Position numbers and translations under genes: made by a program
Notes under the pieces: model-generated
Told to the model about the DNA's origin: nothing
The model's input: the letters and a program-made list of their open reading frames with translations, nothing else
Database searches by the model: none
Shown: positions 17,736 through 27,936 of the stretch, piece after piece
Numbering within the stretch: the first letter of the stretch is position 1
Layout of the letters: every line of letters starts with the position of its first letter
Assembly: GCA_046533895.1 (NCBI GenBank)
Contig: JAWDOK010000002.1
Location: forward strand, 124,001 to 188,000
Source: Acidianus hospitalis
GTDB lineage: Archaea > Thermoproteota > Thermoprotei_A > Sulfolobales > Sulfolobaceae
Length of the DNA stretch: 64,000 nt
Reading direction: 5' to 3'

Positions 17736-18435
17736 AGGTATAGCTGAAGATGAATTAAAAAGATCCACATTTATAACTGGATTTAGAACAATAGGAGAAA
17801 CTGGATATCTTGCATCAAGATACATAGTGCTAAAACGTAAATTGCAAAGAATAGGATTTATAACAACAAAGTACCTTAGGGATGTTACTTTCTTAGACGA
17901 ATATGGCATAGCAACGCCTTTTGACTTGTTTTATGATAAAGAATTGCATACTATAGTGCTACTAAATCATCTATTACCTTTCCAACGTGAATGGAACTCC
18001 TTTGCTAAAGATACCATAATGTGGCTTAAAAAACTTGAAGTAAAGAATATAATACTAATAGGTGGACTTGACAAGAGATATAAGGAAAGCTCAGAAGAGC
18101 TTAGATGGCTTAAAACTTCTAAAAGTACAATAAATTTGCCTTATCCAGAATTAGAGAAGCAGCTAATAATGGTAGGGCCTTTAGCATTATTTACTATCTA
18201 TTCAGAAATTGAGGATCTTCCAGCAATAGTCCTCTTACCTTATGCAGACAGAGAAAGAATAGATCCTGCCGCTGCTGCAATTGCTGTAGATGCAATAAAT
18301 AAAATTCTAGGTACCAATATTGATGTTACTGAACTTTATGAAGACGCCAAAAAATTAGAAGAAGAACTTCAAAAACAATTAGAGAATATCCAAAAAGAAA
18401 TAAGTAGAAGTGGATTAGATAGGCATTATATGTAG
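17719..18435 (+). CDS. PAC2-family protein (proteasome assembly chaperone-like)
   Basis: 238 residues with the PAC2 core (FITGFRTIGETGYLASRYI, NIILIGGLDK, VGPLALFTIY, AAAAIAVDAINKILG) and a C-terminal coiled coil rich in Glu/Lys. Archaeal homologues such as PbaA act in proteasome assembly or bind it through a C-terminal HbYX motif. This protein ends HYM, with the Tyr at the expected place. Co-transcribed with pan. Convergent with tgtA, overlapping by 21 bp. Confidence 0.85.
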   Translation: MKVILKGIAEDELKRSTFITGFRTIGETGYLASRYIVLKRKLQRIGFITTKYLRDVTFLDEYGIATPFDLFYDKELHTIVLLNHLLPFQREWNSFAKDTIMWLKKLEVKNIILIGGLDKRYKESSEELRWLKTSKSTINLPYPELEKQLIMVGPLALFTIYSEIEDLPAIVLLPYADRERIDPAAAAIAVDAINKILGTNIDVTELYEDAKKLEEELQKQLENIQKEISRSGLDRHYM

Positions 18436-19893
18436 CTTTGAATTTTCACATTCTATTAATTCGACTTTTTTGTATTTAGCTTTTAATATACTATTAGCCT
18501 TATCTGAAGATATTCTAATTACACTCTCTGATAGTGACTTTGGAATTTCAAATTGAGACAATGGATAAGACTCAGAAACTAGAACCGGTATTAGACCGTA
18601 AAATGGATAAGCTATGTATATATCTGCCTCCATATATTTTTCCTTAACAATTTTTAAAATAAAAGGATCTAAAATGAATGGTTGTGCAAACTTATCTCCG
18701 CAAATCACTATTGCCTTATCATGCATGGGTTTTATTAAGTCAAGGTATCTATGATGTCTAATAATTTCTGGTCTTTTTATAGAATTTTCGTCATATAAAA
18801 ATAACCCCTTTATCTCACCTTTTACTCTTGGGTCATATTTTTCCAAATATTCTGCATATTTAAGCAATCTCTTAAACGCAGAATATACTGAAGGGTGAGA
18901 AAATGCTTTTTCTTGTAAATACTCAAATAATCTTCCTTCTTTTATAGCTATTTTTGTTTCTCTAATTTCTTCTAATATTTTATATAAATTATGAATTGCT
19001 AGTAGTCTAGTTCTTTCGCTTTCATCCATCTCTAAAAGCTCTTGAGGAGTATATCTTGAGCACACTGGGCAACTACACGGGAAACTGTCTATCTCTTCAA
19101 GTTTTAATGTCCTAGACCTAGTTATATATCTATTATCCCTAGCATATAATATGTACGATGCAGAATCAAAGGAATCTACTCCTAGTGCTACTGCAAAAGG
19201 TATTAAATGCGGTAAGCCTCCACCAAATAAATGTAATGGTTTTCCTCTACTTATAGATGACCTAACTGTAAATATCATATCAATTAATGTATCATAATCA
19301 TACTTTTCCATTAATACAGTAGGACTGCCTAATGCTAGTAATTTATATTTCTCTCTTTTATTTGCTTCTACTGCAGAATATTGAAGCAAATCTAAAAATC
19401 TTCCTCCTTGAATTGGATGAGTCCATATTATATTTTCGGTATTTATTATACTTTCTACGTCTTTAGCTCTTCTTAATGTTTCGACAACAGTCATTTTCGC
19501 CTCTTCTCTATCTTCCAATTTTCCAGTCGGTACATCAAGAATTACTGCAATATCTGGCTTTATTTGATTCTCATATTCTACAATTTCTCTATTATTAGCC
19601 TCTATATTACCATATTCTAAGATCTGATACGCTCCTGAATCAGTCATTATAATTGAATTGAAATCAAGTTCTTTATGTATATCTTGCTTAACTATATTAT
19701 TTTTTTTAAGTATATATGCATTAGTTATTATACTATTAAATCCAACTGCCATAATATCTTTAATGGATATCTCTTTTCTCAGTACGTTAACTACTGGAAA
19801 AAAAGCCGGAGTCTCTAAAATGCCATGCGAAGTTTCTAATTTACCTATTCTACCTGCTAAGTCTTCTTCTTTTACCTCAAAATCTCCAATCAT
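18415..19893 (-). CDS. tgtA: tRNA-guanine(15) transglycosylase (archaeosine TGT) lacking the PUA domain
   Basis: 492 residues. Catalytic barrel with IITNAYIL, MTDSGAYQILEYG (catalytic Asp region), LALGSPTVLMEKYDYDTL, HLFGGGLPHLIPFAVALGVDSFDSASY and the zinc site CSCPVC. The family enzyme inserts preQ0 at position 15 of tRNA. Typical ArcTGT is ~580 residues with a terminal PUA; here the protein stops after the C1/C2-like region, and the PUA is encoded separately at 17220-17735. The start overlaps the SmAP3 stop. Confidence 0.92.
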   Translation of the reverse strand: MIGDFEVKEEDLAGRIGKLETSHGILETPAFFPVVNVLRKEISIKDIMAVGFNSIITNAYILKKNNIVKQDIHKELDFNSIIMTDSGAYQILEYGNIEANNREIVEYENQIKPDIAVILDVPTGKLEDREEAKMTVVETLRRAKDVESIINTENIIWTHPIQGGRFLDLLQYSAVEANKREKYKLLALGSPTVLMEKYDYDTLIDMIFTVRSSISRGKPLHLFGGGLPHLIPFAVALGVDSFDSASYILYARDNRYITRSRTLKLEEIDSFPCSCPVCSRYTPQELLEMDESERTRLLAIHNLYKILEEIRETKIAIKEGRLFEYLQEKAFSHPSVYSAFKRLLKYAEYLEKYDPRVKGEIKGLFLYDENSIKRPEIIRHHRYLDLIKPMHDKAIVICGDKFAQPFILDPFILKIVKEKYMEADIYIAYPFYGLIPVLVSESYPLSQFEIPKSLSESVIRISSDKANSILKAKYKKVELIECENSKLHIMPI

Positions 19894-20330
19894 CTTGAAG
19901 TCTCTCTCTTTTTCTTTTCTACATACTCATTAAATAGGTCATAAATTCTTTGGGCAAGAGGTCCACTACCTTCAACGCCATTTTCTGTTACTTTGATTTT
20001 CTCTAGGACAGTTATAACTCCTGCTTCTTCATAAACTTTAATATCACCAGGCCTTAAATTTAAGGACTTTTCTATTAGACTAGCGAACTCTTTTACATCA
20101 AAAATTGGAGCGTTCTTTATTAGAATCTCTGAAATAATACTACCATTTATTATAGCTTTATAATAAACATTGTTTTCATTATCTTTAGCATTTGATATAC
20201 TTACCATAAAGGGATCTATTTCAAAAGATGATAATTGGCCAGTATACGTTTTTCCATTAGTTAATTTTATTATTACAGTTTTATCTATTAATGAATTTAT
20301 ATCATAAACTACTCTACGACTTATACTCAT
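19890..20330 (-). CDS. SmAP3-like protein (Sm fold plus C-terminal domain)
   Basis: 146 residues from ATG 20330 (MSISRRVVYDINSL). The Sm-like N-terminal half (KTVIIKLTNGKTYTGQLSSFEIDPFMVSIS) is followed by an extra alpha/beta domain (EFASLIEKSLNLRPGDIKVY), the layout of crenarchaeal SmAP3. A further nine upstream codons are open, but TATA-like elements at ~20347-20370 place transcription initiation near 20330, favouring a leaderless start. Confidence 0.8.
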   Translation of the reverse strand: MSISRRVVYDINSLIDKTVIIKLTNGKTYTGQLSSFEIDPFMVSISNAKDNENNVYYKAIINGSIISEILIKNAPIFDVKEFASLIEKSLNLRPGDIKVYEEAGVITVLEKIKVTENGVEGSGPLAQRIYDLFNEYVEKKKRETSR

Positions 20331-20345
20331 AACGGTCAACATAAG

Positions 20346-20370
20346 ATTAATATACAAGGATTTAAATAAT
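20346..20370. promoter_or_regulatory. Divergent TATA elements between SmAP3 and rpoG
   Basis: The 53-bp gap contains TTAATATAC and TTTAAATAA, the latter nearly palindromic. Each lies about 20-30 bp from one of the two divergent starts (20330 minus, 20384 plus), so one AT block probably serves both genes. Confidence 0.45.
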
Positions 20371-20383
20371 GAAGTGAAAAACC

Positions 20384-20773
20384 TTGCAACGCATAAATTA
20401 TGAGTTTAATGAAGAAGGAACAGTAGTGTCCATTCAAAAGGGCGTACTTAGAGATTTATATGTAGTAAACATAAAATGTCAAGATATTAATATAAATTTA
20501 GATGTTACATCAGAGATCAATATTTTTAATAATAATGAAAAGGTTAATGTTATAATATCTAGGTTAAAGCCTAGTTTTACACAGAACGATTTTTGTGGAC
20601 ACGGATATATAGTTACGGAGAAAGAGAAAGTTAACCAAAATAAAAAGACGTATATTACAATAATATCTTTATTTGGTCTACTAGTTAAAATAGAAAGTGA
20701 TTCGAGCTTTCTTAATAAATATGGATTTAATATAATGGATCACATATATTTCTGCGTAATAAAATCGAAATAA
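20384..20773 (+). CDS. rpoG: RNA polymerase subunit Rpo8 (RpoG, Rpb8 homologue)
   Basis: 129 residues from a TTG start. Segments EEGTVVSIQKGVLRDLYVVNI, NIFNNNEKVNVIISRLKP and CGHGYIVTEKEKVN...ITIISLFGLLVKIE fit the OB-fold Rpb8 orthologue found only in Crenarchaeota and Korarchaeota. It contacts the Rpo1 periphery in the Sulfolobus polymerase structure. Convergent with psmB, stops 2 bp apart. Confidence 0.8.
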   Translation: MQRINYEFNEEGTVVSIQKGVLRDLYVVNIKCQDININLDVTSEINIFNNNEKVNVIISRLKPSFTQNDFCGHGYIVTEKEKVNQNKKTYITIISLFGLLVKIESDSSFLNKYGFNIMDHIYFCVIKSK

Positions 20774-20775
20774 AA

Positions 20776-21375
20776 TCAATAAGGAATATACTCTGTATAT
20801 GTTTTTCCGGTCTTATCCAATATTAATATATCAATACCGTCTCCAGAAGTTACGTCTCTTTCTATTGATGCTTTAATCGACTTTATTGCTATTTCTTTGC
20901 CTTTATCTAGTGACATGTTTTGATCATATTCTGCTTCAAGAACACCTATGGCGACTCTAGCTCCAGAACCTACTGCTGCATATACATCATCTAAAAGAGA
21001 TCCTAATGGGTCTAAGACATATAATTGTGGAATTCCATTATCGACACCAGCAAATAGAATTTCAGAGATAAATGGCATATATTTGTATTGATATAATATA
21101 ATAGATAATAATTTCGCTGCTGCTTTAGTAGATATAGGCTTTTCATTATATAATTCATAATATTTTATTTCAGCATTCATTATCCTAGTTAAAGCTTGTA
21201 AATCTCCAAAAAGTCCTGCACCGGCTATTCCAAATCTTCCTATTATATGAACCTTTTTAGCAGATTTACTTAGAACATAGCCTCCATAACTTAACCTACG
21301 TTCAGCGGCTAGGATTACACCATCGTTTAACTTTATTCCTACTGCAGTTGAGGGTAACTCTTCCATAATTATCAC
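20776..21375 (-). CDS. psmB: Proteasome beta subunit with atypical N-terminal nucleophile
   Basis: 199 residues. Alignment by eye to active beta subunits puts AAERR at position 17 (Glu17) and KK at 32-33 (Lys33 conserved), but position 1 after the short propeptide is Ser (LPSTAVGIK) where TTTVGI is normal. SGDGID near the end matches the catalytic Ser129/Asp166 region loosely. Sulfolobales carry two beta genes, one regarded as non-catalytic; this is likely that type. Downstream of hisS. Confidence 0.9.
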   Translation of the reverse strand: MIIMEELPSTAVGIKLNDGVILAAERRLSYGGYVLSKSAKKVHIIGRFGIAGAGLFGDLQALTRIMNAEIKYYELYNEKPISTKAAAKLLSIILYQYKYMPFISEILFAGVDNGIPQLYVLDPLGSLLDDVYAAVGSGARVAIGVLEAEYDQNMSLDKGKEIAIKSIKASIERDVTSGDGIDILILDKTGKTYTEYIPY

Positions 21376-21395
21376 TATAAGTCTTTGTACAAAGT

Positions 21396-22676
21396 TTAAA
21401 TTATTTGCCTTATGTAAGGCAAAAGGTCGTTAAGCGATATTGAACTTTGCTGTCTTGTTGTTAGATCTTTTATTGAAACTTTATTTTCCCGTTTCTCATT
21501 TTCTCCAATAATAATGACTATATTTATATTCATATCCAGTAAATTTGGTATTATCTTTGATAATGAAATATTTTTTGTGTTCAATATTGCAGGAATATCG
21601 TTTTCATGTAAGATGAAAAGAACTTTAAGTGCATAATCAATTACATTTTCGTTTAGAGGAATTATTGCTATTTTCCTGGCATTATCTTTAATTTTTAAAT
21701 TTTGCAATACACTCAAAACTCTTTCTACTCCTATCGCAAAACCTATAGAAGGTGTAGATGGTCCGCCATAGAGTTGCACTAAATTATCATACCTTCCACC
21801 TCCAGCAATACTAAAAGAGACTGAGGGATGAGTTACCTCAAAGATTACTCCAGTATAATATGCTAAACCTCTTACTAGTGACAAGTCAATTTTTATTGGA
21901 ACATTAAGTTTAGCTAATATTTCATAGATTTTAAAAAGTCTTGAAATCTGATTTTCTAAAACCTTTGAATGTTCGTCATTCATATCTTTAATTAGCTCAA
22001 TAAAATCTGATTCTTTAGATACAGAATTATATAACATTTCTCTCAATATATTTAGGATTTTAGAGTCCGCAATGTTAGATAAATATTCCATTACAGAATC
22101 TTTATTTCCTTTATCAATTAAATGTAATAAATGATCTTCTTGATCTTCAGACATTTTTAGAATTGAAAAGAGTTCTCTATATATTGCTATATTATTTATT
22201 TTTATAGTAATATTTGTCAAATTAATTTTATTAAAAAATTCCCATAGCAAACTTAAAACTTCTAAATCAGCATTAATTGAAGATTCGCCTAGCATTTCTA
22301 TTCCAGCTTGTCTGAATTCTCTATATCTACCAAACTGAGGTTCATCATACCTATAAACCGTCCCAATGTAATATAATCTGATTGGCTTAGGTAAATGTTG
22401 CATAGAATTTAAAAATAATCTTACTATACTAGGTGTGAATTCCGGCCTTAAGGCTACTTCTCTTCCACCCTTATCAATGAACGTGTACATAGTATTTCTT
22501 AACTCTTCTCCACCTTTTAATGCAAATAACTCGAATTCCTCAAGAATAGGTGTTATAGCTTCCATATATCCTGATTTTTTTACAATTTTAGAAAATTGCT
22601 CTTCAATATATCTAATTTTTTCAGCATCTTCACCGAAATAATCTCTCATTCCTCTCAAAGGCTCATACGATACCAT
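21396..22676 (-). CDS. hisS: Histidyl-tRNA synthetase
   Basis: 426 residues, class II: motif 1 region around PILEEFELFALKGGEELRNTMY, motif 2 YRYDEPQFGRYREFRQAGIEMLG, the His-specific RGLAYYTGVIFEV and motif 3 IGFAIGVERVL, followed by an anticodon-binding domain. Ends 20 bp before psmB. Upstream gene (22678) abuts its start by one base. Confidence 0.96.
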   Translation of the reverse strand: MVSYEPLRGMRDYFGEDAEKIRYIEEQFSKIVKKSGYMEAITPILEEFELFALKGGEELRNTMYTFIDKGGREVALRPEFTPSIVRLFLNSMQHLPKPIRLYYIGTVYRYDEPQFGRYREFRQAGIEMLGESSINADLEVLSLLWEFFNKINLTNITIKINNIAIYRELFSILKMSEDQEDHLLHLIDKGNKDSVMEYLSNIADSKILNILREMLYNSVSKESDFIELIKDMNDEHSKVLENQISRLFKIYEILAKLNVPIKIDLSLVRGLAYYTGVIFEVTHPSVSFSIAGGGRYDNLVQLYGGPSTPSIGFAIGVERVLSVLQNLKIKDNARKIAIIPLNENVIDYALKVLFILHENDIPAILNTKNISLSKIIPNLLDMNINIVIIIGENEKRENKVSIKDLTTRQQSSISLNDLLPYIRQII

Positions 22677-22677
22677 A

Positions 22678-23064
22678 TCAGCCCTTAGATAATGATACCT
22701 CAGAAAGGCTATAATAAGTTATGTCTCCATACTTGTCTATTATAGCTAAGTATGCATCTACATTAGACGACTTAGCAATTTCAAGGAATTTGAATATTTC
22801 GTTTATTTTTAAGGGTTCATTCTCATTATAAATTATAACTATGCCAATCACTTTTCCACTCGAATCGTATAAATATATCAAATTATCAACTTTGCTAGAA
22901 ATTTTAGCCTTCTTTGATCTTAACCTCAAATCTATAGAAACGGAAATCTTGTTCCAAAAATTTTTATCATTACTATATATCATTTGCAACTCTTGTAAGT
23001 CTTTCTCCGAAATTTTACTAGACATAATCTTAGTCAATAATTCTTCGACCTCAGTTTCAGTCAT
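22678..23064 (-). CDS. Uncharacterised protein upstream of hisS
   Basis: 128 residues that I do not recognise. An N-terminal helical half (TETEVEELLTKIMSSKISEKDLQELQ) is followed by an alpha/beta half with alternating strands (NLIYLYDSSGKVIGIVIIYN, NVDAYLAIIDKYGDITYYSL). No metal or nucleotide motif is evident. It is one base upstream of hisS on the same strand and so translationally linked to it. Codon use looks native. Confidence 0.7.
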   Translation of the reverse strand: MTETEVEELLTKIMSSKISEKDLQELQMIYSNDKNFWNKISVSIDLRLRSKKAKISSKVDNLIYLYDSSGKVIGIVIIYNENEPLKINEIFKFLEIAKSSNVDAYLAIIDKYGDITYYSLSEVSLSKG

Positions 23065-23127
23065 ATCTCAGTCTATTGTACTTAGTAACAATTAAATTAT
23101 AATGATTACTCAACATTAACAATTATC

Positions 23128-23640
23128 ATGCAATGCCCATACTGCAACTCAAAGGACCTAATATGGGATAGTATACATGGAAATATAATTTGTGCTTCAT
23201 GCGGAAGCGTAATTGATACACTTTACGATTATTCTCAAATAGGTACATCTGAAGAGATAATAGATTTAAATAAAGGTGTTTCAGAAAGAAAGGAAACAAG
23301 AAATTTCATAAAATTAACAGAAACAATATCAAATAAATTTAGAATATTCAACAATAAGGAAAACATGAAATTTATAACTGAAGATGGAGAATTAGCGTTA
23401 AGTCTACTCAATATGGATAAAAAAGTATATAAAATATATGAATTTCTAGAAAAAAATGGAATGTTTAGTGGCAGAAAAATAAAAATAAGAGTCGCTTTAA
23501 GTTTTTATATAGCAGGATATAGATGTAAAAAAATGAAAAATATTTTAGAAAAATTACATATAAATGAAAAATATTTTAGAAAAATTACATATAAACTGCC
23601 TAAGGAGCTAAAGTATATGAATAAAGAATTATTAGATTAA
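23128..23640 (+). CDS. tfb3: TFB3, truncated TFIIB-like transcription factor
   Basis: 170 residues. N-terminal zinc ribbon CPYCNSKDLIW...CASCGSVID, then an acidic linker and one helical cyclin-like segment; the B-reader and the second cyclin repeat with HTH of ordinary TFB are absent. Sulfolobus TFB3 works with TFB1 and is induced by DNA damage. The 3' part contains a perfect 31-bp tandem duplication (23533-23594) read in two frames. TATA-like AATTAAATTATAATG lies ~35 bp upstream. Confidence 0.88.
   Translation: MQCPYCNSKDLIWDSIHGNIICASCGSVIDTLYDYSQIGTSEEIIDLNKGVSERKETRNFIKLTETISNKFRIFNNKENMKFITEDGELALSLLNMDKKVYKIYEFLEKNGMFSGRKIKIRVALSFYIAGYRCKKMKNILEKLHINEKYFRKITYKLPKELKYMNKELLD
23533..23594 (+). 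repeat. Perfect 31-bp tandem duplication within tfb3
   Basis: Two head-to-tail identical copies (23533-23563 and 23564-23594), each beginning ATGAAAAATATTTTAG. Because 31 is not a multiple of three, the first copy reads MKNILEKLHI and the second NEKYFRKITYK. The C-terminal sequence of the protein depends on the duplication. Confidence 0.9.
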
Positions 23641-23696
23641 ATTACTTGTTTCATCCTAGCAAGTAACGTGATTTGTGCATACTCATATTAACAGTT

Positions 23697-23709
23697 AAAT
23701 TTTTATATA
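23697..23709 (+). promoter_or_regulatory. TATA element of thsB
   Basis: AATTTTTATATAA precedes ATG 23743 by ~35 bp. Initiation ~26 bp downstream (~23730) would exclude the GTG at 23722 and leave AGGTGA (23732-23737) as the ribosome-binding site. Confidence 0.6.
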
Positions 23710-23742
23710 ACCAGTTTCAAAGTGAGTGTGAAGGTGAATTAT

Positions 23743-25403
<1,661 letters not shown>

Positions 25404-25407
<4 letters not shown>

Positions 25408-27023
25408 ATTTCTTTAATTTTTATTAATGTTGGTTGTTTTATATTTGGTGCGGAAATTATAGCGTCACCTATGTCTAATTTATCCAGGATATTGGATAAA
25501 TTAGGGTCTAACGCAAGTGAATCCACGATTATTTTTTTATCTATATTTGATTTTATCGCATGAATTATTTTTATATTAGTATTTTTAACTACATCTGGGG
25601 AAACTGATGAGGGACTCTGAGTAATAATACATAGTCCTATTCTAAATTTTCGTATCTCATTAAGTAATCTACTGACCATTTCATTATTACTATTATTAAA
25701 GTAGTTTTGAGCTTCTTCCAGAACAATCAAAGTTGGTTTGTTATTTATCTTTCGCTTTATGTAAATGTCTGTAATTGCACGAATTATAAATAATGCATAT
25801 AACCTCCTTACTGATACATCTGGTATAAAACTTAAATCTATAATTATTTTATTATTGTTAGCAAGTTCGTCTTCCATGTTAATATTAGAAATTAGCAGAA
25901 GTCTTACTGGTCTATAAAGTATAGGATTCATTCTTCTAAGTAATGCTAACTTCACATCTTTAATCCAAGTATACTCGTCCTTTATTCTTGAGACTGCCTC
26001 GTATAACGTAGATAGAGAAAATCTCTTATATTTTCTTAGTTCGGAAAGGATTATATATAGTATATATCTTTGGGGATCGGTAAGCTCGAGAACATCTTGA
26101 AAGATTTCAACAGTTTCTTCTAAATTATATAGTTTTAGAATATTAAGCCTCAATGGATTTGATTCATTATATATTTTAAAATCCTTTAACTTATCTATAT
26201 ATTCGCCGTGCCAATCTAAAATTATGACATTGAATCCTTTACTTGCTAATTGGGAAGCTATTATTGCCGCAGTATTAGATTTTCCGCTGCCAGTAGTACC
26301 AAATATTCCTATATGCCTAAAGACGTCGTTACTTCGTATACCTATAGGAATTTTAGCCAAGGATGATGTTATCACATAACCTAATTCAATATCATAGTCC
26401 ACTTGAATACTCTCTGACTTAGGTATTTCATATTGTTTTTCAAAAACTCGTGCATATGTTAAATTACCAAAATCGTTAGGTATAGGTAATGTTTCATTAC
26501 TTACCTTTATAGGCTCTAAGGCTATATGTGGAGTAATAGATTCTGCCATTTTTTTAAGTATTTCATATTCTTGAAGTACTTCTGTTTCACACATTGTATA
26601 GTTTTCATTTTTACATTCTTTAAACATAATTAAAGCAGAAGATTTACGTCTATTATAAATATATGTAACAATGCTATATTTTATATTGTCAGATTTCCTG
26701 CTTAATACATCAACTAAATTGTCTAATTCCTTTTGCAAATTATTATCTGAATTATTTATATCTTGCTTACCTAAAATTCTAAAAGCTATACCTATTATGC
26801 TAGCGTTATTTGACTTAATAATAAATATATTATTTTTGACTAATGTGTTTGATATAATATTCCTTTTTCTTAGAAATATTATAATAAATGAAATTAATAT
26901 AGGCACGATAAGGACAAAATATACTGAATTAAATTTATATATATATATTAAATGATATTGTAATAGTATTAAACCAAACCCAAGTATAAATAGGGCAATA
27001 GGACCTATTTTATTAAAATTCAT
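25404..27023 (-). CDS. Membrane-anchored HerA/DUF87-type ATPase
   Basis: 539 residues. Two hydrophobic segments at the N-terminus (about 6-27 and 33-52), then a HerA/FtsK-like ATPase: Walker A GTTGSGKSN (~235), DWHGEY, Walker B TLIVLEEAQNYF and sensor ITQSPSSVSPDVVKN. HerA proteins pump DNA with NurA, but this membrane-tethered form has no nurA nearby. Converges on thsB (4-bp overlap) and lies after cgi121 on the same strand. Confidence 0.85.
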
Positions 27024-27052
27024 GTACTAAGATATATATATCTTTTAGAGAC

Positions 27053-27418
27053 TCAGATGAGCGAATTTATTGCGTTAGTAGATAATGCAATACGTTCGCT
27101 ATTATCTTTAATTTGTATTTGTTCAAAGTTATTGATATCTTTCTCACAACATTTTATTACATACACAATATCTCCTTCCTTAAATTTTACATGAGCCAAC
27201 GCATTAGCAATTTGAGAAGTTGAATACAATAAAGTTAGAAAATAAATTTCTGGTTCTTTAATACGAGACTTTGTATATGTTTTAAAAAATATATAGCATG
27301 CTTGATTAATTACTGATTTAGGCGGAATATCCTTAATCACTTGTATTACACATTTGCCATCAAATCTTATAATATTCTTTTTATCAGCGCTCCATGTAGT
27401 TTGAGAGATTTCTATCAT
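27053..27418 (-). CDS. cgi121: KEOPS complex subunit Cgi121-like
   Basis: 121 residues. The segment EPEIYFLTLLYSTSQIANAL followed by a GD-containing strand matches the Cgi121 core, which binds the tRNA CCA end in the t6A-synthesising KEOPS complex. It is shorter than the usual ~150 residues. Two bases separate it from the upstream Urm1-like gene; other KEOPS genes are not in this window. Confidence 0.72.
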   Translation of the reverse strand: MIEISQTTWSADKKNIIRFDGKCVIQVIKDIPPKSVINQACYIFFKTYTKSRIKEPEIYFLTLLYSTSQIANALAHVKFKEGDIVYVIKCCEKDINNFEQIQIKDNSERIALSTNAINSLI

Positions 27419-27420
27419 CT

Positions 27421-27669
27421 TTATCCTCCATGATTAATTGGAATTATTTGTATAATATCATTATCAGTAATTTTACCACCTTTAATTCTCCAATCTACGC
27501 CGTTAATTAATATTATATATCCAGGTCTTATAGTATTATTATCCAAATCTAAAATAATTCCCTTCTTATCAACATTCTTTAAAACTTGAAGAACGTCTTC
27601 TCCTTTAACTTCTATTTCTTTACTATTAAAGGCTTGAACTAATGGGCCAAAAAATATTACTTTACTCAC
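27421..27669 (-). CDS. urm1: Ubiquitin-like small modifier (Urm1/MoaD/ThiS family)
   Basis: 82 residues, beta-grasp pattern and terminal di-glycine (PINHGG), the requirement for adenylation and conjugation or thiocarboxylation by an E1-like enzyme. Sulfolobus Urm1 has been linked to proteasomal degradation of tagged proteins. It lies between rps17e (8-nt overlap) and cgi121. Confidence 0.85.
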   Translation of the reverse strand: MSKVIFFGPLVQAFNSKEIEVKGEDVLQVLKNVDKKGIILDLDNNTIRPGYIILINGVDWRIKGGKITDNDIIQIIPINHGG

Positions 27670-27895
27670 TCTCTTCTACTACCTCCCCTTCAGACACAGA
27701 CTTTTGAGAGCTCATTCTTTTAGCATATCTAGTTAAATACCCTGCAATCCTATTCCTAACTTTTTTAGAGTATACATCAATATATTTCTTAACTACTTCT
27801 TTATTCTTTGAATAGTCAGTGGTTACTTCATCCTTATATTTCTCATAAATTTCTGCAGCAATCCTCTTAATATCCCTAGTATATATATTTCCCAT
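27662..27895 (-). CDS. rps17e: 30S ribosomal protein S17e
   Basis: 77 residues: MGNIYTRDIKRIAAEIYEKY and NRIAGYLTRYAKR are S17e hallmarks. The C-terminus is an acidic tail (SVSEGEVVEESE). First gene of the S17e, Urm1, Cgi121 string; a TATA-like TTTAAATTT lies upstream near 27930. Confidence 0.94.
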   Translation of the reverse strand: MGNIYTRDIKRIAAEIYEKYKDEVTTDYSKNKEVVKKYIDVYSKKVRNRIAGYLTRYAKRMSSQKSVSEGEVVEESE

Positions 27896-27936
27896 AAGCT
27901 CGCCCGTTAGTTAATAAATATTATAAAAATTTAAAT

